Below, piece after piece: positions 1 through 8,582 of a stretch of DNA of 64,000 nt; the stretch's first letter is position 1; every line of letters starts with the position of its first letter. The DNA is taken from positions 127,215-191,214 of the forward strand of contig JBEULL010000033.1 in the NCBI GenBank assembly GCA_041287365.1. The letters run 5' to 3'. The notes beneath the pieces were generated by a model. It was not told the origin of the DNA. It saw only the letters and a list, made by a program, of their open reading frames with translations, and did not search any database. A program made the position numbers and the translations under genes. The DNA is from JAQVIJ01 sp041287365 (GTDB lineage: Bacteria > Desulfobacterota > Dissulfuribacteria > Dissulfuribacterales > DYLC01).

Positions 1-1888
1 CAAAGGTGAGGGGCTCGAAATAGAGCTTGTCAGAGGTATCGTAGTCAGTGGAGACCGTCTCCGGATTGGAATTCACCATGATGCTCTCAACCCCTTCTTC
101 CCGCAGGGCAAATGAGGCATGGACGCAGCAATAATCGAACTCGATACCCTGACCTATGCGATTGGGCCCTCCGCCTAAAATCATGACCTTCTTTTTATTC
201 GACGGTCTGGCCTCGTTTTCCAATTCATAGGTGGAGTAATAATAGGGAGTATATGCCTCGAACTCCGCAGCGCAGGTATCCACCAGTTTGTAAACCGGCT
301 CTATGGCCAACTCGTTTCGCAGCCGTGTAACCTCAGAGAGGTCGATTCCAGCGGTATGCGCAATTTGAACATCTGAAAAACCTTCGCGCTTGTAATGCCT
401 CAATCTCCTTCCATTCTCAGCGGCAAGGCCATTCAGCGTCTCATCGGACAGCTGCCGCCCATTCTTTACAATCATGGCTATCTGGTTCAAAAACCAGGGG
501 TCTATACCGGTTATACCATATATTTCATCTATCCCCATACCCATTTCCATGGCAAGGGGAATGTAAAAGATACGCTGGGAATTGGGCTCACGAAGTTTCT
601 TGATCACTGTGTCAGCATCGGGCAGCACCCCTGCCTTTTCCCACGGACTACGGCCATCGAAACCCAGACCGAACCGCCCTATCTCCAGGGAACGCAGACC
701 TTTTTGCAGGGCCTCTCGAAAGGTGCGACCTATTGCCATGGTCTCACCCACGCTCTTCATGGAGGTGGTGAGCAGGTCTTGAGCATCCTGAAACTTCTCA
801 AAGGTCCAGCGGGGTATCTTCACCACGCAATAATCGATGGTGGGCTCAAAGGATGCCATGGTCTCTCGCGTGATATCGTTGGGTATCTCATCCAGCGTGT
901 AACCCACGGCCAGCTTTGCAGCGATCTTGGCAATGGGGAAACCCGTTGCCTTGGAGGCCAGGGCCGATGAACGGGACACACGAGGATTCATCTCTATGAC
1001 CACCATGTCGCCGTTTCGAGGATTGATCGCAAACTGCACGTTGGAACCACCGGTCTCCACGCCTATCTCACGCATGATGGCGATGGAGGCGTCGCGCAAC
1101 AGCTGATACTCACGATCGCTCAGAGTCTGAATAGGGGCCACGGTGATACTGTCACCTGTGTGCACACCCATGGGGTCTATGTTTTCGATGCCGCAGATGA
1201 TGACTACATTGTCCTTTTTATCCCGCATCACCTCCAGCTCAAATTCCTTCCAGCCTATGACCGACTCCTCCAGCATGACCTCATGAATCATGCTGAGCTC
1301 CAGCCCACGAGAACAGATGGCCTCCAGCTCCTCTCGATTGTAGGCAATGCCGCCTCCTGTACCGCCTAACGTGAAGCTCGGCCGCACGATGACAGGGAAG
1401 CCTATTTCGTGAGCCGATGCCAGCGCAGCATCGAGACTGCGAACGATCACACTCTTAGGCACACGCAGACCGATGCGCTTCATAGCATTTCGAAACAGCT
1501 CACGATCCTCGGCCTTGTGTATAACCTCTCGATTGGCCCCAAGCATCTCTATCCCCAACCGTTCCAGCACACCTTCGTCCGCCAGCCTTACCGCGGTATT
1601 GAGCCCTGTCTGGCCACCCAGAGTAGGCAAAATGGCATCGGGCCGCTCCTTTTTCAGAATCTTCGCCACCACCTCCGGCGTAATGGGCTCAACATAGGTA
1701 CGCTCGGCCATATCGGGGTCGGTCATGATGGTGGCCGGATTGGAATTTACCAGCACCACCTCGTAGCCATCTTCTCTCAAGGCCTTGCATGCCTGTGTCC
1801 CCGAATAGTCGAACTCACAGGCCTGTCCTATGACAATGGGCCCTGAGCCTATGATCAATATCTTCTTTATATCATTGCGTCTTGGCAT
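1..1888 (-). CDS. carB: Carbamoyl-phosphate synthase large subunit, C-terminus beyond window
   Basis: Large subunit of the enzyme that makes carbamoyl phosphate from glutamine-derived ammonia, bicarbonate and two ATP for pyrimidine and arginine synthesis. The start is the ATG at 1888, giving MPRRNDIKKILIIGSGPIVI, the typical CarB N-terminus with the GSGPIVIGQ nucleotide motif. The reading frame is open to the window edge. About 629 of the roughly 1,070 residues normal for the family are present: the whole first ATP-grasp half, the oligomerisation region, and the start of the second half (MVNSNPETVSTDYDTSD near position 30). It lies 48 bp after carA on the same strand, so the two are almost certainly co-transcribed. 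The missing C-terminus includes the allosteric domain. Confidence 0.97.
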   Translation of the reverse strand, partial: MPRRNDIKKILIIGSGPIVIGQACEFDYSGTQACKALREDGYEVVLVNSNPATIMTDPDMAERTYVEPITPEVVAKILKKERPDAILPTLGGQTGLNTAVRLADEGVLERLGIEMLGANREVIHKAEDRELFRNAMKRIGLRVPKSVIVRSLDAALASAHEIGFPVIVRPSFTLGGTGGGIAYNREELEAICSRGLELSMIHEVMLEESVIGWKEFELEVMRDKKDNVVIICGIENIDPMGVHTGDSITVAPIQTLSDREYQLLRDASIAIMREIGVETGGSNVQFAINPRNGDMVVIEMNPRVSRSSALASKATGFPIAKIAAKLAVGYTLDEIPNDITRETMASFEPTIDYCVVKIPRWTFEKFQDAQDLLTTSMKSVGETMAIGRTFREALQKGLRSLEIGRFGLGFDGRSPWEKAGVLPDADTVIKKLREPNSQRIFYIPLAMEMGMGIDEIYGITGIDPWFLNQIAMIVKNGRQLSDETLNGLAAENGRRLRHYKREGFSDVQIAHTAGIDLSEVTRLRNELAIEPVYKLVDTCAAEFEAYTPYYYSTYELENEARPSNKKKVMILGGGPNRIGQGIEFDYCCVHASFALREEGVESIMVNSNPETVSTDYDTSDKLYFEPLTF

Positions 1889-1936
1889 ATATTTCCCATT
1901 GGTAGAGGCGAATGTTCATTCCCCTACACCACATTT

Positions 1937-3055
1937 TTATCTTCGAGTTTCGGCCATGAGGCATATGAAACGATGGAACAGGTATTCGGAATCATGCGGC
2001 CCCGGCGCATTCTCCGGATGGTATTGGACGCAAAAAACCGGCTCGCTTTTCAGCCTGAATCCCTCCACGGTGCCGTCGTTCAGATTGACATGCGTCACCT
2101 CGGCATCCGGCGGAAGGGAATCAGCGTCCACCGCAAATCCATGATTTTGAGAGGTAATCTCTATTTTACCTGTTTTCAGGTCTTTGACCGGCTGATTGGC
2201 CCCTCTGTGCCCGAACTTGAGTTTGTATGTCCTGCCTCCCACTGCCTGACCCAGCACCTGATTGCCGAGACAGATGCCAAATATGGGCAGTTTGCCGATC
2301 AAGTTGCGCACAGTTCTCACAATACCAGTAAGGGCCGCCGGATCGCCAGGGCCATTGGAGAGAAAGATGCCATCAGGATTACAGGACAGCATCTCATCGG
2401 CGGATGCAAAACACGGAAAAACCACGCACTCACACCCCTTTTGCGTCAACAACCTCAACTGATTGAACTTGAGGCCGCAGTCCAGAACCGCCACTCTGAG
2501 TCTTTCGGTTTTGGGAGTCAGACAGGAAATATCCACAGGCTCAGGGGCATTGCTCCAGCTGTAGGGTCTTTCAACGGTCACTTCCCTCACCAGGTCCCTA
2601 CCCACCAGACCAGGCGATTCCTTGGCCTTTTTTATCAGGGAATCAGGGTTCAGATCCTCGGTGGAGATCACGGCCTTCATAGCGCCTGCCAGACGTATGT
2701 GCCGAGTGATGGCGCGAGTATCCACTTGATGAATGCCTGGAACACCCTGACTCTTCAGGTATTCTGCAAGGGAACCGGTTGCCCGCCAGTTACTGTAACA
2801 CTCCTGGTACTCACGTACCACAAAGGCGGAGACATGTATTTGCGAAGACTCGTCGTCCTCTGCATTGATTCCATAATTACCCATAAGGGGATAGGTCATG
2901 GTGACCATCTGCCCCTTGTACGAAGGGTCTGTGAGTATCTCCTGATAACCGGTCATGCCGGTATTGAAAACCATCTCACCAGCCACTTCGCAGGGGCCGG
3001 TAAAGGATTCCCCTTCGAATATCCTGCCGTCTTCAAACGCTATAATGGCCTTCAT
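1937..3055 (-). CDS. carA: Carbamoyl-phosphate synthase small (glutaminase) subunit
   Basis: Hydrolyses glutamine and passes ammonia to CarB. The protein has 372 residues, normal for CarA. The N-terminal small-subunit domain starts MKAIIAFEDGRIFEG and contains FNTGMTGYQEILTDPSY. The C-terminal class I glutamine amidotransferase domain has the nucleophile Cys in GICLGNQ and the His/Glu pair in VQYHPE. It sits 26 bp after the inositol-phosphate synthase gene and 48 bp before carB, all on the minus strand, so one transcript probably covers the small zinc-ribbon gene, the inositol gene, carA and carB. Nothing is missing or unusual in the protein. Confidence 0.97.
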   Translation of the reverse strand: MKAIIAFEDGRIFEGESFTGPCEVAGEMVFNTGMTGYQEILTDPSYKGQMVTMTYPLMGNYGINAEDDESSQIHVSAFVVREYQECYSNWRATGSLAEYLKSQGVPGIHQVDTRAITRHIRLAGAMKAVISTEDLNPDSLIKKAKESPGLVGRDLVREVTVERPYSWSNAPEPVDISCLTPKTERLRVAVLDCGLKFNQLRLLTQKGCECVVFPCFASADEMLSCNPDGIFLSNGPGDPAALTGIVRTVRNLIGKLPIFGICLGNQVLGQAVGGRTYKLKFGHRGANQPVKDLKTGKIEITSQNHGFAVDADSLPPDAEVTHVNLNDGTVEGFRLKSEPVFCVQYHPENAPGPHDSEYLFHRFICLMAETRR

Positions 3056-3081
3056 TAACTGTCCTTAAATCTCAAATGATG

Positions 3082-4173
3082 TCAAGAAGATATAAACTCT
3101 TCCATGGCCAGATACGCCTCGTGATCCGTCATCTGAACCGGTGGATGTTTCATGAAATATGCAGAAGGTGGAAGCACATAGCCTCCAATACCCCGCATGA
3201 GGGCGAGCTTGCAACAACGGATGGCATCTATGGCCACGCCTGCGGAATTCGGCGAGTCCTCCACCGAAAGCCGCAGTTCCAGATTCATGGGCACATCTCC
3301 GAAAAGACGGCCCTCCATACGAATGAAGGCGACCTTGTTGTCCTTTTGCCACGGCACATAATCGCTGGGACCAATATGTATATTTTCAGAAGCAAGGTTC
3401 ACTGGCAGCATGGCCTGTACGGCCTCTGTCTTGGAAAGCTTTTTTGAGGCCAGCCTGTGTCTGTTCAACATATTTAGAAAATCCGTGTTACCACCGATAT
3501 TGAGCTGGTATGTCCTGTCCAGATGCACACCGCGCTTCATGAAGAGATCGGTGAGCACTCGATGAACGATGGTGGCTCCGATCTGGGATTTGATGTCATC
3601 GCCTATGATGGGCAGATTGCGTTCCTTGAACCGCTGCGCCCAATGGCTGTCGCTGGCCAGAAATACAGGGATGTTGTTCACCATGCCGAGCCCTGCCTCC
3701 AAGGCGCATTCCGCATAAAAACGACTCGCCTCCTCCGAACCAACTGGCAGATAGTTCAACAGTATCTCGGCCCGGCTTTCCTTGAGCAACCTCACCACCT
3801 CCTCCTTGGAAGGCTCAGGCAGAGAAGCGGGCAAAAAGGTCTGCCCTTCTGGGTAATTGGCCATGTGCTCCGATACACCGTCCAAAATCCTGCCCATGCT
3901 CACCACAACACCCGTCTTGGGAATATCCCTGCAAAAAATCTGAGTGCAATTGGGCGGTGCAAATATGGCTTCAGCCAGTTCCAGACCGACCTTACGCCTG
4001 TCGATATCGAATGCGCAGACAACTTGTATCTCGTATGGCTTGAAACCGCCTATCTCCCAATGCATAAGACCACTGGCATTCGAGGCTGTCTTGCTTCGAT
4101 AATAATGAATGCCCTGAAACAAAGCGCTGAAACAATTGCCTACACCCACCACCGCCACACGAATCCCCTGCAT
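3082..4173 (-). CDS. ino1: Myo-inositol-1-phosphate synthase, short prokaryotic type
   Basis: NAD-dependent isomerase converting glucose 6-phosphate to myo-inositol 1-phosphate, the entry to inositol lipids and inositol solutes. It has 363 residues, matching the compact archaeal/actinobacterial branch rather than the longer eukaryotic form. The Rossmann motif GVGNCFSALFQGIHYY is at the N-terminus. Family signatures are GDDIKSQIGATIVHR, LNIGGNTDFLNML, VPWQKDNKVAFIRMEG and SPNSAGVAIDAIR. It starts at the ATG at 4173 and is followed by carA after 26 bp. In prokaryotes this enzyme feeds either phosphatidylinositol-type lipids or di-myo-inositol-phosphate, a solute of thermophiles; no partner gene is visible here, so the end product is open. 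Confidence 0.9.
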   Translation of the reverse strand: MQGIRVAVVGVGNCFSALFQGIHYYRSKTASNASGLMHWEIGGFKPYEIQVVCAFDIDRRKVGLELAEAIFAPPNCTQIFCRDIPKTGVVVSMGRILDGVSEHMANYPEGQTFLPASLPEPSKEEVVRLLKESRAEILLNYLPVGSEEASRFYAECALEAGLGMVNNIPVFLASDSHWAQRFKERNLPIIGDDIKSQIGATIVHRVLTDLFMKRGVHLDRTYQLNIGGNTDFLNMLNRHRLASKKLSKTEAVQAMLPVNLASENIHIGPSDYVPWQKDNKVAFIRMEGRLFGDVPMNLELRLSVEDSPNSAGVAIDAIRCCKLALMRGIGGYVLPPSAYFMKHPPVQMTDHEAYLAMEEFISS

Positions 4174-4197
4174 TTCTCCTTCTCCTTACAGAAATCG

Positions 4198-4413
4198 TTA
4201 TTTTTTTTCAGGGCTGTCGTCTATTTCGAGCTTCAACTCAAAAAAACTGTGACCGCAGTCATAACATTTTACATCTATGATATCCTTGGAGCTGAAATAG
4301 ACATAAATCTCATCACAGCCGCAATCACACTGATTATGCACGGAATTTTTTATCTCATGCTGAATGGACGGCCTGATGGATACAGGTATATCAGGGTCAT
4401 ATACAATCTTCAC
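4198..4413 (-). CDS. Small zinc-ribbon-like hypothetical protein
   Basis: Seventy-one residues, no recognised family name. A metal-binding pattern is visible: CDCGCDE around residues 29-35 and CYDCGH around residues 54-59, a CxC plus CxxC arrangement expected of a rubredoxin-like zinc ribbon. The N-terminus carries a YDPDIPVSIRPS segment and the tail is acidic then basic (EIDDSPEKK). No signal peptide or membrane helix, so it should be cytoplasmic. It lies 24 bp upstream of ino1 on the same strand and is probably the first gene of the ino1-carA-carB transcript. It could bind zinc or nucleic acid, but the sequence does not say which. Confidence 0.7.
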   Translation of the reverse strand: MKIVYDPDIPVSIRPSIQHEIKNSVHNQCDCGCDEIYVYFSSKDIIDVKCYDCGHSFFELKLEIDDSPEKK

Positions 4414-4728
4414 TATGTTTCCTCCTGTTGACTTGAACGGCTGTGCCCTTAGACAATAATATATTCTCTTAAGGCCTATAATTTGACCGACCGCTAATTT
4501 TAATCGCCAATGACCTTTGATGTAAAGGCTTTTTCAACGATCTTGTCCGATTTATTTTGAAAAAATCGTCCATAAGAGCAAAACACGGTGTTCGGCTATT
4601 GGAGTGCAGGCACAGGGGTCTATCCCTACATACGGTAAAACTACCTCACATTCGGCCATCCAGTCAAAGGTAGGGGCGGCATATGCCATGCTAAGGGGCG
4701 ATGAGAGCAAATCATCGATTGTCTGCGG
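4414..4728. other. Gene-less stretch between zinc-ribbon gene and polyferredoxin gene
   Basis: About 315 bp between two minus-strand genes. No convincing coding region, tRNA or riboswitch was recognised. A 45-codon minus-strand frame (4552-4689) contains a few cysteines but has no ribosome binding site. The part near 4440-4560 is AT-rich and is the likely promoter region for the small zinc-ribbon gene. Confidence 0.5.
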
Positions 4729-5709
4729 TCATGGGTGTCTTATATTCCCTCCGCTCTTAAGAAAAAGGGCACGTTTATCTCCATCGGAAATTCGTGAATG
4801 CCAGTGGCCAGTCAGTTCAGCCCAGCCCCAAAAGGCCCAGATAACCGCCAGGACCGAAACGGCCACAACCCATGCCGGCACACGCCTGGCAGCCACATGA
4901 GCGCTCAGACAACCCTTCACCGGACATACACCAACACATTCCATACAACCCTGACACTCCGGTGTTCGAATCTCTGCCTTGTCATGCACTGAAATGCATG
5001 AAGGACAGAGCCTGGAGCATTTTTTACATTGAATGCAGGCAGCCTCGTCTCTTTTGACCTGCGTGGGTCCTGCCCATGCCAGAATGCCGAGCAATGCACC
5101 GTAAGGGCAGAAAAATCTACACCATGGATTGCGCACGATTATAGAAAACAACAACAGGGTCATCAATACTACCAGAGTGAGGGTAGAGGGATGCAGGAAA
5201 AATTGAAGCATCTTGATATCCACCAACAAATTATAGGGACTTGTGACAAAGGCATCTATGGCCTCTCGGTTCATCGCAATCAGAACCGCATACACGAAAA
5301 GGCCTAAAAGCAGATATTTTACACCAGAAAGGGGTATAGTGAGCCATTTTGGCAGACAAAACGCCAGGTTCAGTCTTCTACCCATTTTTTCGCACAGATT
5401 GGAGAGAAAGCCCACGGGACAGACCCAGCCACAGACACCTTTGCGAAAGAGCAGCGCCGCAAGCAGTACCGCCATAAAGATGACCAATCCTGCAGGGTGC
5501 ACGACATCGAAATCACCGGTCAAAAACAGGTATTTCAGGCTTGTAAGGGCACCGATGGGCAAAAAGGCCTCCACTGAGGCAAGGGGACGCTCGTATTCAT
5601 TTGACTGACCGCTGACCCACAGGTAATATCCATAAAATACATAACCTGCATACAGAAAATACAGGGCGAATCCAGTCTGAATCACCAACCGCATTCTTTT
5701 TATGGTCAT
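4729..5709 (-). CDS. NapH/NosR-type membrane polyferredoxin (4Fe-4S binding protein)
   Basis: Integral membrane iron-sulfur protein of 326 residues. It has about five transmembrane helices, starting with one at residues 8-30. Two cytoplasmic-loop CxxxCP motifs are present, CGWVCPVG (about residue 92) and CRFFCPYG (about 197), as in NapH, NosR, MauN and CcoG relatives. A soluble ferredoxin section follows with CIQCKKCSRLCP and CQGCMECVGVCP, so two 4Fe-4S clusters are expected. A last membrane helix lies near residues 280-298. Such proteins pass electrons from quinol or ferredoxin to periplasmic or membrane oxidoreductases. No nap, nos or mau gene is adjacent, so its partner is unknown and a specific gene symbol is not justified. 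Confidence 0.85.
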   Translation of the reverse strand: MTIKRMRLVIQTGFALYFLYAGYVFYGYYLWVSGQSNEYERPLASVEAFLPIGALTSLKYLFLTGDFDVVHPAGLVIFMAVLLAALLFRKGVCGWVCPVGFLSNLCEKMGRRLNLAFCLPKWLTIPLSGVKYLLLGLFVYAVLIAMNREAIDAFVTSPYNLLVDIKMLQFFLHPSTLTLVVLMTLLLFSIIVRNPWCRFFCPYGALLGILAWAGPTQVKRDEAACIQCKKCSRLCPSCISVHDKAEIRTPECQGCMECVGVCPVKGCLSAHVAARRVPAWVVAVSVLAVIWAFWGWAELTGHWHSRISDGDKRALFLKSGGNIRHP

Positions 5710-5872
5710 CTTTTGCCTCCGGTGTACTTTGATGGCTTTTATGACAGAAAAGGCCGAAAAAACAACTTTTAAGACTCTATTTCATAACATATCAGAAGGC
5801 CGAGACCATTCATTGACTCAAGTCAATAACTCTGAATGCAGACCGATAAAAAACGAAAAATATATTGGAAAG

Positions 5873-6001
5873 TCCCAAAAATTAGAAGTTTTGTTGAATA
5901 GCAAGGCGCGAGAAGGCGAAAAAGCGCAGCATACTCTTCGTATGTGAGCATTTTTCGCTGACAAGCAACGCAGCTATCAGGCAAAAGAACAATTTTTGGG
6001 A
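5873..6001. repeat. 129-bp near-palindromic repeat element (MITE/REP-like)
   Basis: Two 62-bp arms (5873-5934 and 5940-6001) face each other around a 5-bp loop (TCTTC). The outer 11 bp of each arm (TCCCAAAAATT) match exactly, the inner GCGAAAAA blocks match, and the stretch closest to the loop (CATAC/GTATG) matches; in between the arms are only partly complementary but equal in length. It ends 88 bp before the cheY start, inside the region where the che promoter should lie. It encodes nothing and fits a non-autonomous palindromic repeat family. Confidence 0.75.
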
Positions 6002-6088
6002 TTTCCCTATTTTCTTTTGAGTGCTATCTTGCTATAGTTACAAAAATTTATCATGTTAAATACTACCATAATCGTGGAGGAACGGCCT

Positions 6089-6466
6089 ATGAAGGCGTTG
6101 GTGGTCGACGATTCCCAATCAATGCGCAATATCGTCAAAAGCGGCCTGAAAGAGATGAACATCTTTACAGAGATCGTAGAGGCCGAAAACGGTCTTGTTG
6201 CCCTTAAAAAATTACAGGAAGAAGGCCCGTTCGACATAGTCTTTCTGGACTGGTACATGCCTGAAATGGAAGGTTATGACTGTCTCGTCAACATTCGCCA
6301 GAACTCCAATTGGGATGACGTCAAGGTAATGATGGTCACTACAGAAAATCAGCAGGAAAACATCATTCGAGCCGTCATGGCCGGAGCCAACGAATATCTC
6401 ATGAAGCCTTTCAACAGCGAGATGCTTCAGGAAAAGGTAAAAATGATGCTGGGGCTGGAAGAATGA
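6089..6466 (+). CDS. cheY: Chemotaxis response regulator CheY
   Basis: Single receiver domain of 125 residues that carries the signal from phosphorylated CheA to the flagellar motor or another output. The acidic pair is D7/D8, the phosphorylation site D54 (FLDWYMPEM), the switch threonine T84 and the conserved lysine K106 (MKPFN). The ATG at 6089 is chosen because GTGGAGG lies 8 bp upstream; an earlier in-frame ATG at 6053 would add 12 unconserved residues. The stop overlaps the cheB start (ATGA-type overlap), indicating translational coupling. First gene of the chemosensory operon. Confidence 0.93.
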   Translation: MKALVVDDSQSMRNIVKSGLKEMNIFTEIVEAENGLVALKKLQEEGPFDIVFLDWYMPEMEGYDCLVNIRQNSNWDDVKVMMVTTENQQENIIRAVMAGANEYLMKPFNSEMLQEKVKMMLGLEE

Positions 6467-7755
6467 TTCTCACAAAGGTTCTGGTCGTAGATGACTCCAT
6501 AGTATTTCGCAAGATACTCGAAGAGGCCCTAAACAGGCAGGTGGGCATTCGAGTGGTGGGCACAGCCAAAAACGGCAAGGAGGCCCTGCAGCTCATTCGC
6601 ACGCACCGGCCTCACCTGGTAGTGCTGGATGTGGAGATGCCTGAAATGAACGGGCTTCAGACCCTGGACGAGATTAGGCGCCAGAAGCTGAATGTGGGTG
6701 TGATAATGTTTTCGTCACTCACATCAGAAGGCGCTCGCACCACTCTCGAAGCCCTTTCCAAGGGTGCCTTCGATTTCGTTCCCAAGCCGGCGGGCACAGG
6801 TGCATTCGCCGAAAGCGTCAAGAAGATTCAGGAAGACCTGGTGCCCAAGATCAGGGTTTATGCCGAATCACAAAAGATTGCGGTACCGAAACCGACTGCA
6901 AAAACAGTGGCTGCACCCCAGCTTTCAACAACCGCCACGGCGGCTCACCTCGTGCCTGGCAAGACCATATCCGCTCCTTCAGAACCATTGAAGACATCAA
7001 CCGGCGTCTCGACTCCACGTAAAACACCTGCTGCGCCGCAGGTTGCGCGGCCCGGAATGAGCAACCGAATCGTTGCCGTACCTGCCAACAGCGGCAATAT
7101 AACTGTACAGACAACGCCAAGACCATCGAGAATCGCTGTAACACGCCCAGGGCAGATAGAGATAGTGGGAATAGGCGTCTCCACTGGCGGCCCCAATGCA
7201 TTGAATGAGGTCATTCCCAAACTGCCGGCCAACTTCAACCTGCCGGTGCTGCTGGTGCAGCACATGCCTCCGGTATTCACCACTCAACTGGCCAACAGAT
7301 TGAACGAAAAATCCAAAGTAAAGGTGGTCGAGGCACAGGAAGGCATGAAAATAGAACCAGGCACCGTATATCTGGCGCCAGGGGATTACCACATGGAAAT
7401 TACAGTAAACGGCACTGAACGCATCATCAGCCTCAATCAAAAACCACCTGAAAACAGCTGCAGACCGGCTGTGGACGTCCTATTTCGTTCCATCTCTCAT
7501 GTCTATGGGGGCAGGAGCCTGGCCGTCATCATGACCGGCATGGGGCAGGACGGCTTCAAGGGTATTCAGGAACTGAAGGCAAAAGGCGCTGTCATAATCG
7601 CCCAGAATCAGGAGACCTGCGTGGTCTGGGGCATGCCCAAGTTCGTAGTGGAGTCAGGGCTGGCGGATAGAGTATGCCCCTTGAATGAAATAGCTAGTGC
7701 AATAGTGGAAATAACCATGACATCGAAAAGACCAATGATGGAGAGTGAAAGATGA
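6463..7755 (+). CDS. cheB: Protein-glutamate methylesterase/deamidase CheB
   Basis: Removes methyl groups from glutamates of chemoreceptors and deamidates glutamines, allowing adaptation. Receiver domain at residues 1-120 with D10/D11, phosphorylated D56 and K108. A long Ala/Pro/Thr-rich linker covers about 140-228, longer than in enteric CheB. The C-terminal esterase domain has the catalytic triad S240 (GVSTGGP), H267 (QHMPP) and D363 (MTGMGQDG). At 430 residues it is larger than the roughly 350 of enteric CheB because of the linker. It overlaps cheY at the start and cheR at the end by four bases each. Confidence 0.96.
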   Translation: MILTKVLVVDDSIVFRKILEEALNRQVGIRVVGTAKNGKEALQLIRTHRPHLVVLDVEMPEMNGLQTLDEIRRQKLNVGVIMFSSLTSEGARTTLEALSKGAFDFVPKPAGTGAFAESVKKIQEDLVPKIRVYAESQKIAVPKPTAKTVAAPQLSTTATAAHLVPGKTISAPSEPLKTSTGVSTPRKTPAAPQVARPGMSNRIVAVPANSGNITVQTTPRPSRIAVTRPGQIEIVGIGVSTGGPNALNEVIPKLPANFNLPVLLVQHMPPVFTTQLANRLNEKSKVKVVEAQEGMKIEPGTVYLAPGDYHMEITVNGTERIISLNQKPPENSCRPAVDVLFRSISHVYGGRSLAVIMTGMGQDGFKGIQELKAKGAVIIAQNQETCVVWGMPKFVVESGLADRVCPLNEIASAIVEITMTSKRPMMESER

Positions 7756-8561
7756 TCACTCCGGAACAATTCCGTTTTTTTGCAGAACTCGTCAAGACCG
7801 CCAGCGGCATAGCTTTGGCGCCAGGCAAAGAATATCTGCTGGAAAGCAGACTGAACGAACTCGCCCGAGTATTGGGACTCAGGGATCTGAATGAACTCTA
7901 CTCCAAGGCCAAGACCGGCATGACCAGCTCCCTGAAGGAACGCATCATCGAGGCCATGACCACCAATGAAACCTATTTCTTTAGAGACCAGCACCCCTTC
8001 GACGCACTTAAAAAGGAGATTCTGCCGGAAATCATCAAAAGAAACGGCAACTCCGTACGCATCTGGAGTGCGGCCTGCTCCACCGGCCAGGAGCCCTACT
8101 CCATGGCCATTCTGCTCTCCGAAAGCTTTCCTGCGCTTGCAAAAGGTGCAGCGGACATACTGGCCACGGACATCTCTCGCGAGGCAGTGGAAAAGGGCAA
8201 GGCAGGCCGGTTCACACAGGTGGAGGTCAACAGGGGGCTGCCCATAACCCTTCTCCTCAAATACTTCAAACAAAACGGCGCGTTCTGGATGGCCAACGAA
8301 AACCTGAAGCGTATGATAAACTTTCAGACCTTCAATCTGCTCTCTCCATTCAATTTCGGCTCGTTCGATGTCATTTTCTGTAGATATGTGTTGATTTATT
8401 TCGAACAGCAGACCAAACAGCAGATACTGGAAAAACTTACCAAGACCTTAAATCCTGGTGGCTGCCTCATTCTTGGCGCCACAGAGACTCCCATAGGTCT
8501 TCCGGCCTATATGGAGAGGGTTGCATCAGGCAAGACCACTTATTGGAAGAAAAACGGCTAA
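7752..8561 (+). CDS. cheR: Chemotaxis protein methyltransferase CheR
   Basis: SAM-dependent methylation of receptor glutamates, opposing CheB. The protein has 269 residues, normal for the family. It has an all-helical N-terminal domain with the conserved TNETYFFRD motif (about residues 73-81), then a Rossmann methyltransferase fold with SAM-binding WSAACSTGQEPYS and the FDVIFCRYVLIYF core strand. No TPR extension is present. Start codon overlaps the cheB stop (ATGA), so synthesis of the two opposing enzymes is probably coupled. Followed after 21 bp by cheA. Confidence 0.95.
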   Translation: MITPEQFRFFAELVKTASGIALAPGKEYLLESRLNELARVLGLRDLNELYSKAKTGMTSSLKERIIEAMTTNETYFFRDQHPFDALKKEILPEIIKRNGNSVRIWSAACSTGQEPYSMAILLSESFPALAKGAADILATDISREAVEKGKAGRFTQVEVNRGLPITLLLKYFKQNGAFWMANENLKRMINFQTFNLLSPFNFGSFDVIFCRYVLIYFEQQTKQQILEKLTKTLNPGGCLILGATETPIGLPAYMERVASGKTTYWKKNG

Positions 8562-8582
8562 TTCCCAAAGGAGGTAACACAT

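Noticed and set aside
3523..4431. Plus-strand frame of 302 codons opposite ino1
   Set aside because: Antisense to a well-recognised gene and runs through the following gene as well; no motif or start site.
4552..4689. 45-codon minus-strand frame with several cysteines
   Set aside because: No ribosome site and no recognisable motif beyond chance; not enough to call a gene.
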